Assembly (NCBI RefSeq): GCF_044594925.1
Contig: NZ_CP138991.1
Coordinates: forward strand, 2,170,001 to 2,234,000
Origin: Maribacter sp044594925
GTDB taxonomy: Bacteria; Bacteroidota; Bacteroidia; Flavobacteriales; Flavobacteriaceae
Direction: 5' to 3'
DNA: 64,000 nt
Notes under the pieces: model-generated
Database searches by the model: none
What the model saw: only the letters and a program-made list of their open reading frames with translations
What the model was told of the DNA's origin: nothing
Shown here: one piece after another, positions 57,038 to 64,000 of the stretch
Position numbering within the stretch: the stretch's first letter is position 1
How the letters are laid out: each line of letters begins with the position of its first letter
Program-made: the position numbers and the translations under genes

Positions 57038-57718
57038 ATGGATTACGGAAAAGAATTTAAGAATTACGCCATAAAACATCAAGGTATCAGTAGCACATAC
57101 TACGACAATATCATGAGTAGCATGTACCCTACTAACATGACGCCGAATATCATTGAGGAAAGACAAATGAACGTTATTGCGATGGATGTTTATTCCAGGC
57201 TAATGATGGACCGTATTATATTTTTAGGCACCGGTATCAATGACCAAGTTGCCAATATTGTACAGGCACAATTATTGTTCTTAGCAAGTGTAGATGCTTC
57301 AAAAGATATTCAGATATATATCAATTCTCCAGGAGGAAGTGTGTATGCGGGTCTTGGTATTTACGATACCATGCAATTTATAAATCCTGATGTGGCCACT
57401 ATATGTACTGGTATGGCAGCATCAATGGGTGCGGTTTTACTTTGCGCTGGTGAAAAAGGAAAGCGCAGTGGCTTAGAACATTCTAGAGTAATGATTCACC
57501 AACCAATGGGCGGTGCTCAAGGACAGGCCAGTGATATAGAAATTACGGCAAAGGAAATATTAAAACTCAAAGACGAGCTTTATCAAATTATAGCCAAGCA
57601 CTCTGGACAAAAAGTGGAGAAAGTACATGACGATAGTGATAGGGATTACTGGATGAAGGCCGATGTTGCGCTGGAATATGGCATGATTGATGAAATTTTG
57701 GTTAGGGACAAGAAATAA
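57038..57718 (+). CDS. clpP: ATP-dependent Clp protease proteolytic subunit
   Basis: ClpP of 226 residues with catalytic Ser129 (GMAASMGAVLL), His154 (SRVMIHQPMGG) and the Asp in the following region. The start MDYGKEFKNYAIKHQGISSTYYDN is an N-terminal extension typical of Bacteroidota. It forms the barrel that degrades proteins fed by ClpX. A terminator ends only 24 bases upstream. The promoter of clpP is therefore unclear. clpX begins 85 bases downstream. Confidence 0.96.
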   Translation: MDYGKEFKNYAIKHQGISSTYYDNIMSSMYPTNMTPNIIEERQMNVIAMDVYSRLMMDRIIFLGTGINDQVANIVQAQLLFLASVDASKDIQIYINSPGGSVYAGLGIYDTMQFINPDVATICTGMAASMGAVLLCAGEKGKRSGLEHSRVMIHQPMGGAQGQASDIEITAKEILKLKDELYQIIAKHSGQKVEKVHDDSDRDYWMKADVALEYGMIDEILVRDKK

Positions 57719-57803
57719 TTTCGACCAACTACCAAAATTAATTTAGTTTTTTGAACCAAAATCAAAATACTCTCGTTATAGTTTAGGTTATTGTAATAGT
57801 TAT

Positions 57804-59039
57804 ATGGCAAAAGAAAATTTAGAATGTTCGTTTTGTGGAAGGAAAAAACCGGAGACCAATCTTTTGATTGCAGGTTTGGATGCTCATATTTGTGATAGAT
57901 GTATAGAACAAGCCCATGGCATAGTTGCCGAAGAATCTAGGCAAACTAAAACGAACGACCTTTCCTCTGAGTTGGTCCTAAAAAAACCACAGGAAATAAA
58001 ATCTTTCTTAGATACCTTTATCATTGGGCAGGAGCGCACCAAAAAGGTAATGTCCGTAGCCGTATACAATCATTACAAAAGACTTTTACAACCGTCCTCC
58101 AAAGAAGATGATGTAGAAATACAGAAGAGTAATATTATTATGGTAGGGCAAACAGGCACCGGAAAAACCCTTATGGCCAAAACCGTTGCAAGAATGCTCA
58201 ATGTACCCTTAGCCATAGTTGATGCCACCGTATTAACGGAAGCGGGTTATGTAGGCGAGGATGTTGAAAGTATTTTAACACGATTATTACAAGCTGCAGA
58301 TTATAATTTAGAAAAAGCAGAGCGCGGTATCGTTTTTATTGATGAAATTGACAAGATTGCCAGAAAGAGTGACAATCCATCCATAACAAGAGATGTTTCG
58401 GGAGAAGGCGTACAACAAGGCCTTTTAAAATTATTGGAAGGCACCGTGGTCAATGTTCCGCCTAAAGGAGGTCGTAAACATCCGGATCAAAAATTCATAG
58501 AAGTTAACACAGAAAATATTCTGTTTATTGCAGGAGGGGCCTTCGATGGTATTGAACGCTCTATTGCCAAACGCTTAAACATGCAAGCCGTAGGCTACAA
58601 TGCATCTAAGGTAGATGAGCAACTGGATGATTCCAATATGCTACAATATATTATACCAAAGGATTTAAAGGAATTTGGTTTAATACCGGAAATCATCGGG
58701 AGATTACCTGTCTTAACCCACATGAATCCCTTGGACGAAAAGACACTTAGAGCAATTCTTACTGAGCCTAAAAACGCAATCATCAAGCAATATGAAAAGC
58801 TTTTTGCTATGGATAACATTACGTTTACCATAACAGACCAAGCTTTGGAGTATATTGTCGCAAAAGCTATTGAGTATAAACTTGGGGCAAGAGGATTACG
58901 ATCACTTTGTGAAGCAATTTTTACCGATGCTATGTTTGAGATGCCAACAAGCGGAGAAACAGAATTTAAGGTTACAAAACCTTATGCGGAACAAAAACTT
59001 TCTTACGAGACCGTTAAAAAGTTAAAAGCAGTATCCTAA
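57804..59039 (+). CDS. clpX: ATP-dependent Clp protease ATP-binding subunit ClpX
   Basis: ClpX of 411 residues. The N-terminal zinc domain has Cys8, Cys11, Cys30 and Cys33; Walker A GQTGTGKT is at 115-122; IVFIDEIDKIARKSDNPS is Walker B. The pore and sensor regions follow, with ARGLRSLCEAI near the end. It unfolds tagged proteins and feeds them to ClpP. It lies after clpP and converges with a hydrolase-like gene 1 base beyond its stop. Confidence 0.97.
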   Translation: MAKENLECSFCGRKKPETNLLIAGLDAHICDRCIEQAHGIVAEESRQTKTNDLSSELVLKKPQEIKSFLDTFIIGQERTKKVMSVAVYNHYKRLLQPSSKEDDVEIQKSNIIMVGQTGTGKTLMAKTVARMLNVPLAIVDATVLTEAGYVGEDVESILTRLLQAADYNLEKAERGIVFIDEIDKIARKSDNPSITRDVSGEGVQQGLLKLLEGTVVNVPPKGGRKHPDQKFIEVNTENILFIAGGAFDGIERSIAKRLNMQAVGYNASKVDEQLDDSNMLQYIIPKDLKEFGLIPEIIGRLPVLTHMNPLDEKTLRAILTEPKNAIIKQYEKLFAMDNITFTITDQALEYIVAKAIEYKLGARGLRSLCEAIFTDAMFEMPTSGETEFKVTKPYAEQKLSYETVKKLKAVS

Positions 59040-59040
59040 G

Positions 59041-59598
59041 CTATACTGCCTTCTTTTCTTTAGGTATAATTTGAGTGACTTGCTGAAGTAAATCCAAACA
59101 TACTTTACGAATAATCTTTTCGTCGGAATAAAGGGTATGTCCAAAATTTGGCATCACATCTATATTAATTCCTAACGTAGTTGCCCAATCGTCATTTGGT
59201 GCGTAAGTATCGTTCGCTCCGTATAACAACTTAAATGGCACACAAGGCTTCTCATTGTCTAGTCGTATGCGTGTAGCAGAAACACTGTAAAGCGATTTTA
59301 CAGGCAATCCCATTTTGGCTGCATTCCATACGATAGTACCTCCTGTACTAAAAGCTAAATAATAACTTGGCGTTTGTTCTCTTTTCAACAAATGCGCAAC
59401 AGCCGTATCGATACCACCTTCTACAAAAGCATTATGAATATTTTCCTCACTATTAACAGCCAGATCTAGATTTGCTAATTGCTGACTATCATAAAATGTG
59501 ATATCAAAATATTGTTGTAAGTAGCCTAAATACGAAGTTATCCAGAGACCTTTTTTTGCCCCCCACATATCAGAAACAATTACTAGTCTTTCAGCCAT
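59041..59598 (-). CDS. Alpha/beta-hydrolase-like protein
   Basis: A 185-residue protein with an alpha/beta-hydrolase layout. The apparent nucleophile elbow is AFSTGGTIVWNA (Ser in FSTGG, a variant GxSxG), with an Asp in LLYGANDTYAPNDDW and a His in PNFGHTLYSDE. There is no signal peptide. The family is not named to my knowledge. It is convergent with clpX, leaving only one base between stops. An esterase or lipase-type role is possible, but no substrate can be given. Confidence 0.6.
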   Translation of the reverse strand: MAERLVIVSDMWGAKKGLWITSYLGYLQQYFDITFYDSQQLANLDLAVNSEENIHNAFVEGGIDTAVAHLLKREQTPSYYLAFSTGGTIVWNAAKMGLPVKSLYSVSATRIRLDNEKPCVPFKLLYGANDTYAPNDDWATTLGINIDVMPNFGHTLYSDEKIIRKVCLDLLQQVTQIIPKEKKAV

Positions 59599-59757
59599 AA
59601 TAGTAGTTTAATTAAATATTAGTTTGGTAATTCGTTGACTAAATTCTCTCTTAAACGTCTAAAACTGTTATTTAATTGTTCATGTGAGGAAATTCCTCGA
59701 TGTAGGTCAGTTTATCGGTTAAACCATTGATTTATTGGGTTCAAACGCAAACCCTTT

Positions 59758-59788
59758 TTTCAAAAGTAATGTTTTCCTACTTTTGAAA
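59758..59788. repeat. Inverted repeat with promoter-like arms
   Basis: TTTCAAAAGTA (59758-59768) and TACTTTTGAAA (59778-59788) are perfect reverse complements around a 9-base loop. Each arm holds TACTTTTG, an exact TAnnTTTG promoter core, on opposite strands. A second, shorter palindrome GAGGAAATTCCTC lies at 59686-59698. The minus-strand arm could serve the hydrolase-like gene ending at 59598. Confidence 0.5.
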
Positions 59789-59869
59789 GCATTAGTAACT
59801 TCCTGACAGTCTTTAAATTTCAGAAGATTTAAAACTAGAATTGAATGACTATTTATAAACTAATTCTGA

Positions 59870-60223
59870 TCAATACCCATCTAAGGAAATACTCCAGTTG
59901 GCCAACGCAGAAACGGTCACAGCTGTAACAACTGCAGTAATTCCGACTGGCAAGGCGATAGTTTTAGCTAGGGAAAATTTTCTTTTTTGGATTTGCTGTA
60001 TATTCCCCTTAAAAACTGTGTGCTTTTCGCCGGGTTTTCTTTCCAAGACGATTAAACTATCATTTAAGGAATGTAATTTTCCTTTCTTTTTTTCATTATC
60101 GGTCTTCGTTATTCTAAAAATAGTGTTGAGATTAAACTCCTCTTTATCTAAATCTATATTTTTATAGCTAAAACAGCTATTAAGAAGTAAACAAAGGAGT
60201 GTGAAAATGATTATTTTTTTCAT
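59870..60223 (-). CDS. Small lipoprotein of unknown function
   Basis: A 117-residue protein with a lipoprotein signal (MKKIIIFTLLCLLLNSC, lipobox LNSC, Cys17) followed by FSYKNIDLDKEEF. The rest is short beta strands and a hydrophobic segment (TIALPVGITAVVTAVTVSALA, about 89-109) that could be a second membrane anchor. No family recognised. It lies 20 bases after the DUF-less barrel-like gene on the same strand. Confidence 0.6.
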   Translation of the reverse strand: MKKIIIFTLLCLLLNSCFSYKNIDLDKEEFNLNTIFRITKTDNEKKKGKLHSLNDSLIVLERKPGEKHTVFKGNIQQIQKRKFSLAKTIALPVGITAVVTAVTVSALANWSISLDGY

Positions 60224-60243
60224 AATTACTTATTTTAAATGTA

Positions 60244-60774
60244 TTAAAATTTTCTTCCAAGGGATACACCTCCCCAAATAGTTGGCTCTGAATCCCTTTG
60301 AATATTTTCTCCACTTACCCCAATGATGGGCGTAACATTAACTTTCCAAATCCACCTTTTTTTGCGACCGAAATTTCTTCGAAACCCAATAGCAGCGTAA
60401 TGAACAAGAATTGATGGAGAAGACAGCTGCCAAGTTGTTCCTAGACCCATTTCTATAGCATTTTCATTTTTAATATCATAGAGGTATTGTACAGCAACTG
60501 GTAGGGTTAGAAAAATACTTGGCACACCAATATTCACTCCACAAATAACGCAGCCGGCCATTGACTCAGAACTGAGCTCATTTCTCTTAAACTCAAATAC
60601 GCTGACTCCCATACCAGCTCGTATACCCAAGCCGGTAGACTTATTGTTCAACTGTCTTTCATAATTAATTGAAGAGACACCTCCCTGACCTCCAATTTCT
60701 AGGAAAACAGTATTCTTTTGGGCTATCAGATTTGAGATTATTGTAAAAAAGAAAATAACTGTTAACGCTCTCAT
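60244..60774 (-). CDS. Secreted barrel-like protein of unknown function
   Basis: A 176-residue protein beginning MRALTVIFFFTIISNLIAQ, a clear signal peptide; the longer frame from 60798 adds an unlikely charged leader. The mature part has alternating strands (NTVFLEIGGQGGVSSINYERQL, GLGIRAGMGVSVFEF, AIEMGLGTTWQLS, YAAIGFRRNFG) and ends in ISLGRKF, an aromatic C-terminus usual for outer-membrane barrels. No known family. The small lipoprotein gene follows 20 bases downstream. Confidence 0.65.
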   Translation of the reverse strand: MRALTVIFFFTIISNLIAQKNTVFLEIGGQGGVSSINYERQLNNKSTGLGIRAGMGVSVFEFKRNELSSESMAGCVICGVNIGVPSIFLTLPVAVQYLYDIKNENAIEMGLGTTWQLSSPSILVHYAAIGFRRNFGRKKRWIWKVNVTPIIGVSGENIQRDSEPTIWGGVSLGRKF

Positions 60775-60868
60775 GGGCCTAGACTTTAGTTTGTCCAAAA
60801 CTAGGGCAACCTATAATCCGAACTGTCCGAAATTCTACAAACTAGAGAAATCTGGACAATAAAAGCAT

Positions 60869-61981
60869 CTACGAAACGGCTTCTTTCCTATAGATAGTTG
60901 GTGTTAAACCTGTAAATTTTTTAAAAGAAGTATAAAAAGTAGATTTAGAATTAAAACCACATTCAAGACCAATGGCAACTATCGTATAGGTTTCGAAATT
61001 CTCGTTAGCCAATAATTTTTTAGCCTCAATAACTCTATAATTATTGATATAGTCAGAAAAATTTTGACCTGCGTAGGTATTCATTAATTTAGACAGGTTA
61101 CTTGTACTCTTGCCCAACTCCTCTGCCAAGATTTCCAAACTCAAATAAGGGTCTAAATATTTTTGATTAGACAAAACATAATCGTCGACCTCGGAAAAGG
61201 CAACCTGACCTCTGCTGTTCCTATCCCTTAACCTTCCCTCCTTAGGCTTTTTACTTCTTATTTCCTTTCTTAATAGCACTCTATCTTTAAGAATTGTATA
61301 TCTGAAAAAAGCTTGGTAACCTACCCAATATATCAAAACTGAAGAACCCAACCTTAGCGGGTAATAACTATAGGGTTTTGCGACCCATCCTGTAATGTTA
61401 AAGACGATGGATAGTATCCAAAGCAAGAATACTCCTCCACCAAGATAAAAGAACCATTTTAACCACTTTAAATCATCAAAAGCTAAAACAGGAGTTTCAA
61501 TTGGTTTAAACCGAAACACAATATTGATGGATTTATAAAAAAGAAATAATGAAAAGGCCAATGTAATAGCGTCCTCGATATTATTATAAATACTCAAATA
61601 ATGAGCTGGCCAAACCTTACTTACCACCATCACGTTCGCGACCGTTCTGGTCAACAATTCCAGAAAGAACAATCCGATAGATAGCCGTACTAATGAGAAC
61701 CGTTCTTCTTCTATTTCTAAATAATACAATAAAAACGCATAGAACATAGGCACTATAAGAACGTACCACGGTAAAGTGAAATTTTGCCACTTAATACCTT
61801 CGAAGAGAAGATTTTCATCGATTAACCAAGATTGCAAATTATTTAAGGACAGAAATAATACGAATAAATTAAGATATAGAATTGGTTTTTCAATTTTTTT
61901 ACGGGAGGCAAAGGTTGCTATATTGAACACAAAGCCCTGCACAGCACCTGCAATCATTAAAAAATTGAATATAGCAGTCAT
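60869..61981 (-). CDS. Membrane-anchored AraC family regulator
   Basis: A 370-residue protein with seven hydrophobic segments in the first 230 residues (for example IFNFLMIAGAVQGFVF, LYLNLFVLFLSLNNL, VPMFYAFLLYYLEI), then a C-terminal AraC helix-turn-helix domain (YLSLEILAEELGKSTSNLSKLMNTYAGQNFSDYINNYRV and AIGLECGFNSKSTFYTSFKKFTGLTPTIYRKE). DNA-binding domain attached to a seven-TM-like sensor is a recurring Bacteroidota design. Its targets are not visible; neighbouring genes are GH3 and small envelope proteins. Confidence 0.87.
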   Translation of the reverse strand: MTAIFNFLMIAGAVQGFVFNIATFASRKKIEKPILYLNLFVLFLSLNNLQSWLIDENLLFEGIKWQNFTLPWYVLIVPMFYAFLLYYLEIEEERFSLVRLSIGLFFLELLTRTVANVMVVSKVWPAHYLSIYNNIEDAITLAFSLFLFYKSINIVFRFKPIETPVLAFDDLKWLKWFFYLGGGVFLLWILSIVFNITGWVAKPYSYYPLRLGSSVLIYWVGYQAFFRYTILKDRVLLRKEIRSKKPKEGRLRDRNSRGQVAFSEVDDYVLSNQKYLDPYLSLEILAEELGKSTSNLSKLMNTYAGQNFSDYINNYRVIEAKKLLANENFETYTIVAIGLECGFNSKSTFYTSFKKFTGLTPTIYRKEAVS

Positions 61982-62003
61982 AAACAGCTAATTTTATGTT
62001 ATT

Positions 62004-63524
62004 CTATATATCAATATTCATTTGAAGTAGTTCATCTATATAGTCCCTTTTATTCGATAATCTAGGTATTTTATGTTGACCACCAAGTTTATCATTAATC
62101 TTTAACCAATCATAGAAAAGGTTTTCTCTCGCTATATGCACTTTAGGCATACTTAAGGTAGTATTGTTGTAGCGTTTGGCCTCATAGTCAGAGTTCAAGG
62201 ACTTCAGGGCATTATCCAAAAATTCTGTAAAATAACCCATATCTTTTGGAGCTTTTCTAAATTCAATTATCCATTCGTGACTACCTTTTTCCCTTCCCTC
62301 CATAAAAATAGGTCCGGCTGTATAATCTTTAATTTCAGCTTCTGCTTTTTTACAAACACTTTTAAGCGCTTCTTCCGCGTTCTCTATAATGAGCTCCTCC
62401 CCAAACACATTTATATGATGTTTTGTACGTCCGGTAACTCTAATACGATACGGATTTTTAGAGGTAAACCTTACCGTATCCCCAATTTTATAACGCCACA
62501 AGCCAGAATTCGTGGTAATTACAATGGCGTAATTAACGCCCACTTTAACATCCCAAAGCGGTATTTCTGACTGCTCAGAGGTATTGTACGTATCCATGGG
62601 AATGAACTCATAGAAAATACCATAATCCAACATTAATAATAAATCATCTGCATTGTTCCTGTCCTGAATGGCAAAAAATCCTTCAGATGCGTTGTAAATC
62701 TCATAATACTTAAACTGTCTTCGCGGAAGTAGTGATTTGTACTGTTCCTTATACGGACTAAAACTAACTCCGCCATGAAAGTAGACCTCCAAATTTTCCC
62801 AGACCTGAAATAGATTATCTTTTCCGGTTTCTTCTAACATACTGTTTAACAATACGAGCATCCATGATGGCACCCCAGCTAAACTAGTCACGTTTTCTGC
62901 TACACTTTCATTAATAATCGCCTTTAGCTTACTTTCCCAATCGCTCATCAGCGAAACCTTATTACTTGGCGTACTGCTAAATTCTGCCCAAAGTGGCATA
63001 TTATCTATAAGAATGGCCGAAAGATCTCCAAAAAAAGAACCATTATCCTCATACAACTCCTTACTACCGCCTAACCGTAGACTCTTACCAGTAAATAACT
63101 GCGAGTTTTCATTGTTGTTCAAATAAAGACAGAGCAAGTCCTTACCCGATTTATAATGACAGTCCTCTAAAGCCTCCAGGCTTACGGGAATAAATTTACT
63201 TTTCGCATTTGTTGTACCGCTACTCTTAGCAAATAGCTTTACGGAAGTTGGCCAAAAAAGGTTCTGCTCACCCCTTCTAGTCCGCTCTATTATGGGCTCT
63301 ATATCTTCATAAGAAACCAATGGAACACGTTCCTTGAAGGTTTCGTAATTGGTAATACTATTAAACCCATATCTAAGCCCAATCTCTGTACCCTCCGCTA
63401 TTTCTAAAAGCTGCACCAATACTTCTTGCTGTACCTCTTCAGGGTATTTTAAGAAGAGTTCTATTTGATGATACCGCTTTTTAAGCAACCAAGAAGCAAT
63501 AGAATTAAATAGTGGAATCGGCAT
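62004..63524 (-). CDS. GH3 auxin-responsive promoter family protein
   Basis: A 506-residue ANL-type adenylating protein of the GH3 family: LFAKSSGTTNAKSKFIPVS is the ATP-binding motif with a serine/glycine-rich loop, YEIYNASEGFFAIQD is the central motif, and YRIRVTGRTKHHINVFGEELIIENAEEAL is the C-terminal domain. Plant GH3 enzymes conjugate hormones to amino acids; the bacterial substrate is unknown. It is divergent from the DUF2797 gene. The start MPIPLFNSIASWLLKKRY fits the family. Confidence 0.93.
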   Translation of the reverse strand: MPIPLFNSIASWLLKKRYHQIELFLKYPEEVQQEVLVQLLEIAEGTEIGLRYGFNSITNYETFKERVPLVSYEDIEPIIERTRRGEQNLFWPTSVKLFAKSSGTTNAKSKFIPVSLEALEDCHYKSGKDLLCLYLNNNENSQLFTGKSLRLGGSKELYEDNGSFFGDLSAILIDNMPLWAEFSSTPSNKVSLMSDWESKLKAIINESVAENVTSLAGVPSWMLVLLNSMLEETGKDNLFQVWENLEVYFHGGVSFSPYKEQYKSLLPRRQFKYYEIYNASEGFFAIQDRNNADDLLLMLDYGIFYEFIPMDTYNTSEQSEIPLWDVKVGVNYAIVITTNSGLWRYKIGDTVRFTSKNPYRIRVTGRTKHHINVFGEELIIENAEEALKSVCKKAEAEIKDYTAGPIFMEGREKGSHEWIIEFRKAPKDMGYFTEFLDNALKSLNSDYEAKRYNNTTLSMPKVHIARENLFYDWLKINDKLGGQHKIPRLSNKRDYIDELLQMNIDI

Positions 63525-63531
63525 TTTTAGG

Positions 63532-63539
63532 TATCTTTG
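63532..63539 (+). promoter_or_regulatory. Promoter -7 element for the DUF2797 gene
   Basis: TATCTTTG is an exact TAnnTTTG match about 63 bases before the ATG at 63602. No convincing -33 element. Confidence 0.45.
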
Positions 63540-63601
63540 TACGCCTAAAATAGGTTATATCCCTATCATTTTCAAATTGAACAGTCCTAAAGATATTCCC
63601 C

Positions 63602-64000
63602 ATGCAGTACCAAGGTGTTTTACGAAAAATGCAAACAGAAATTGGCACACCCATTCAGTATTATTTAATTTTTGAATCGGATTTTCTGAATATGAATCAG
63701 GTTCTGAACAAGGAGGTAAAAATTAATTTCATAAAACATCAATGCATTAACTGCGGTAATGACAGGCCTATTTTTAGACAGGGTTTCTGTAAATCTTGTT
63801 TTTTTGAAATACCCTCTGCAGGAGATTGGATAATGCGTCCAGAGTTGAGTACCGCCCATTTAGATAAAGAGGATAGGGATTTGGATTATGAAAAGAAAGT
63901 ACAGCTACAGCCCCATATTGTATACCTAGCAAATTCTAGTAATGTAAAAGTAGGTGTAACCCGAAAAACACAAGTTCCTACCAGGTGGATAGATCAGGGA
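63602..64000 (+). CDS. DUF2797 family protein, N-terminal part
   Basis: The first 133 codons of a rightward gene cut by the window end. The reading frame gives MQYQGVLRKMQTEIG, then CINCGNDRPIFRQGFCKSC, a zinc-ribbon (Cys48, Cys51, Cys63, Cys66), then HIVYLANSSNVKVGVTRKTQ and PTRWIDQG. The order and the RWIDQG signature match DUF2797. The VYLANSSNVKVGVTR segment resembles a GIY-YIG-type core, which the family is thought to share. Function unknown; no signal peptide. Confidence 0.85.
   Translation, partial: MQYQGVLRKMQTEIGTPIQYYLIFESDFLNMNQVLNKEVKINFIKHQCINCGNDRPIFRQGFCKSCFFEIPSAGDWIMRPELSTAHLDKEDRDLDYEKKVQLQPHIVYLANSSNVKVGVTRKTQVPTRWIDQG

Overview
The window is chromosomal DNA from a marine-type Bacteroidota, almost certainly a member of the Flavobacteriaceae. 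The evidence is the AT-rich composition; a fused hypoxanthine phosphoribosyltransferase-adenylate kinase; the order CBS protein, nadK, DUF6089, uppS, bamA, ompH, ompH; many carboxypeptidase-D-like regulatory domains and a SusC-type EVVV-GYG signature; and promoter cores of the Bacteroidota form TAnnTTTG in place of sigma-70 boxes. I saw no rRNA, tRNA, CRISPR array, insertion sequence or prophage. Genes are tightly packed, often overlapping by 1-11 bases.

Layout. 1-6800: leftward envelope genes (a cut-off secreted protein, a DUF5723 outer-membrane protein, a lipoprotein), then the leftward group radC, degenerate polysaccharide-deacetylase-like gene, yjjG-type nucleotidase, then DUF1569 and mpl converging. 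6897-8023: cupin plus an atypical SDR. 8247-17156: a rightward surface locus with a 2122-residue alpha-2-macroglobulin carrying a SusC-like insertion, a lipoprotein, a cysteine-motif/CarboxypepD membrane protein and a transglutaminase-like protein. 17168-19374: a LytTR two-component system and a small membrane protein with a LytTR-type operator in front of it. 19684-24392: a DUF4136 lipoprotein, obgE, an unlisted 47-residue TTG-start membrane protein, hpt-adk, and divergent purK-purE. 24478-31880: M3 peptidase, matrixin-like lipoprotein, MORN-repeat protein, TMEM175-type channel and methyltransferase. 31992-37974: sterol-desaturase-like enzyme and a leftward run of four poorly known genes, including an LRR-DUF1963 fusion and a duplicated-domain lipoprotein. 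38410-40483: rhodanese, ECF sigma with a mini zinc anti-sigma candidate, UbiA-like protein. 40611-46088: gcvP, then a KAS III / methyltransferase / glycosyltransferase operon. 46241-53451: the leftward outer-membrane biogenesis run with nadK and uppS. 53544-59039: rightward pdxJ, alpha/beta hydrolase, holin-like protein, tig, clpP and clpX. 59041-64000: small envelope genes, a membrane-anchored AraC regulator, a GH3-family protein and the start of a DUF2797 protein.

Most of the window is housekeeping. The accessory signals that I think deserve attention are the alpha-2-macroglobulin/SusC chimera and its cross-linking-type neighbours, the LytTR operator beside its probable regulator, the KAS III operon behind an 18-base palindrome, the LRR-DUF1963 cassette, several apparent pseudoenzymes, and candidate leaderless transcripts. 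Start codons were moved from the longest open frame where overlap, a signal peptide, family start or a promoter made a downstream start better. All assignments come from reading the sequence by eye; no search was run.
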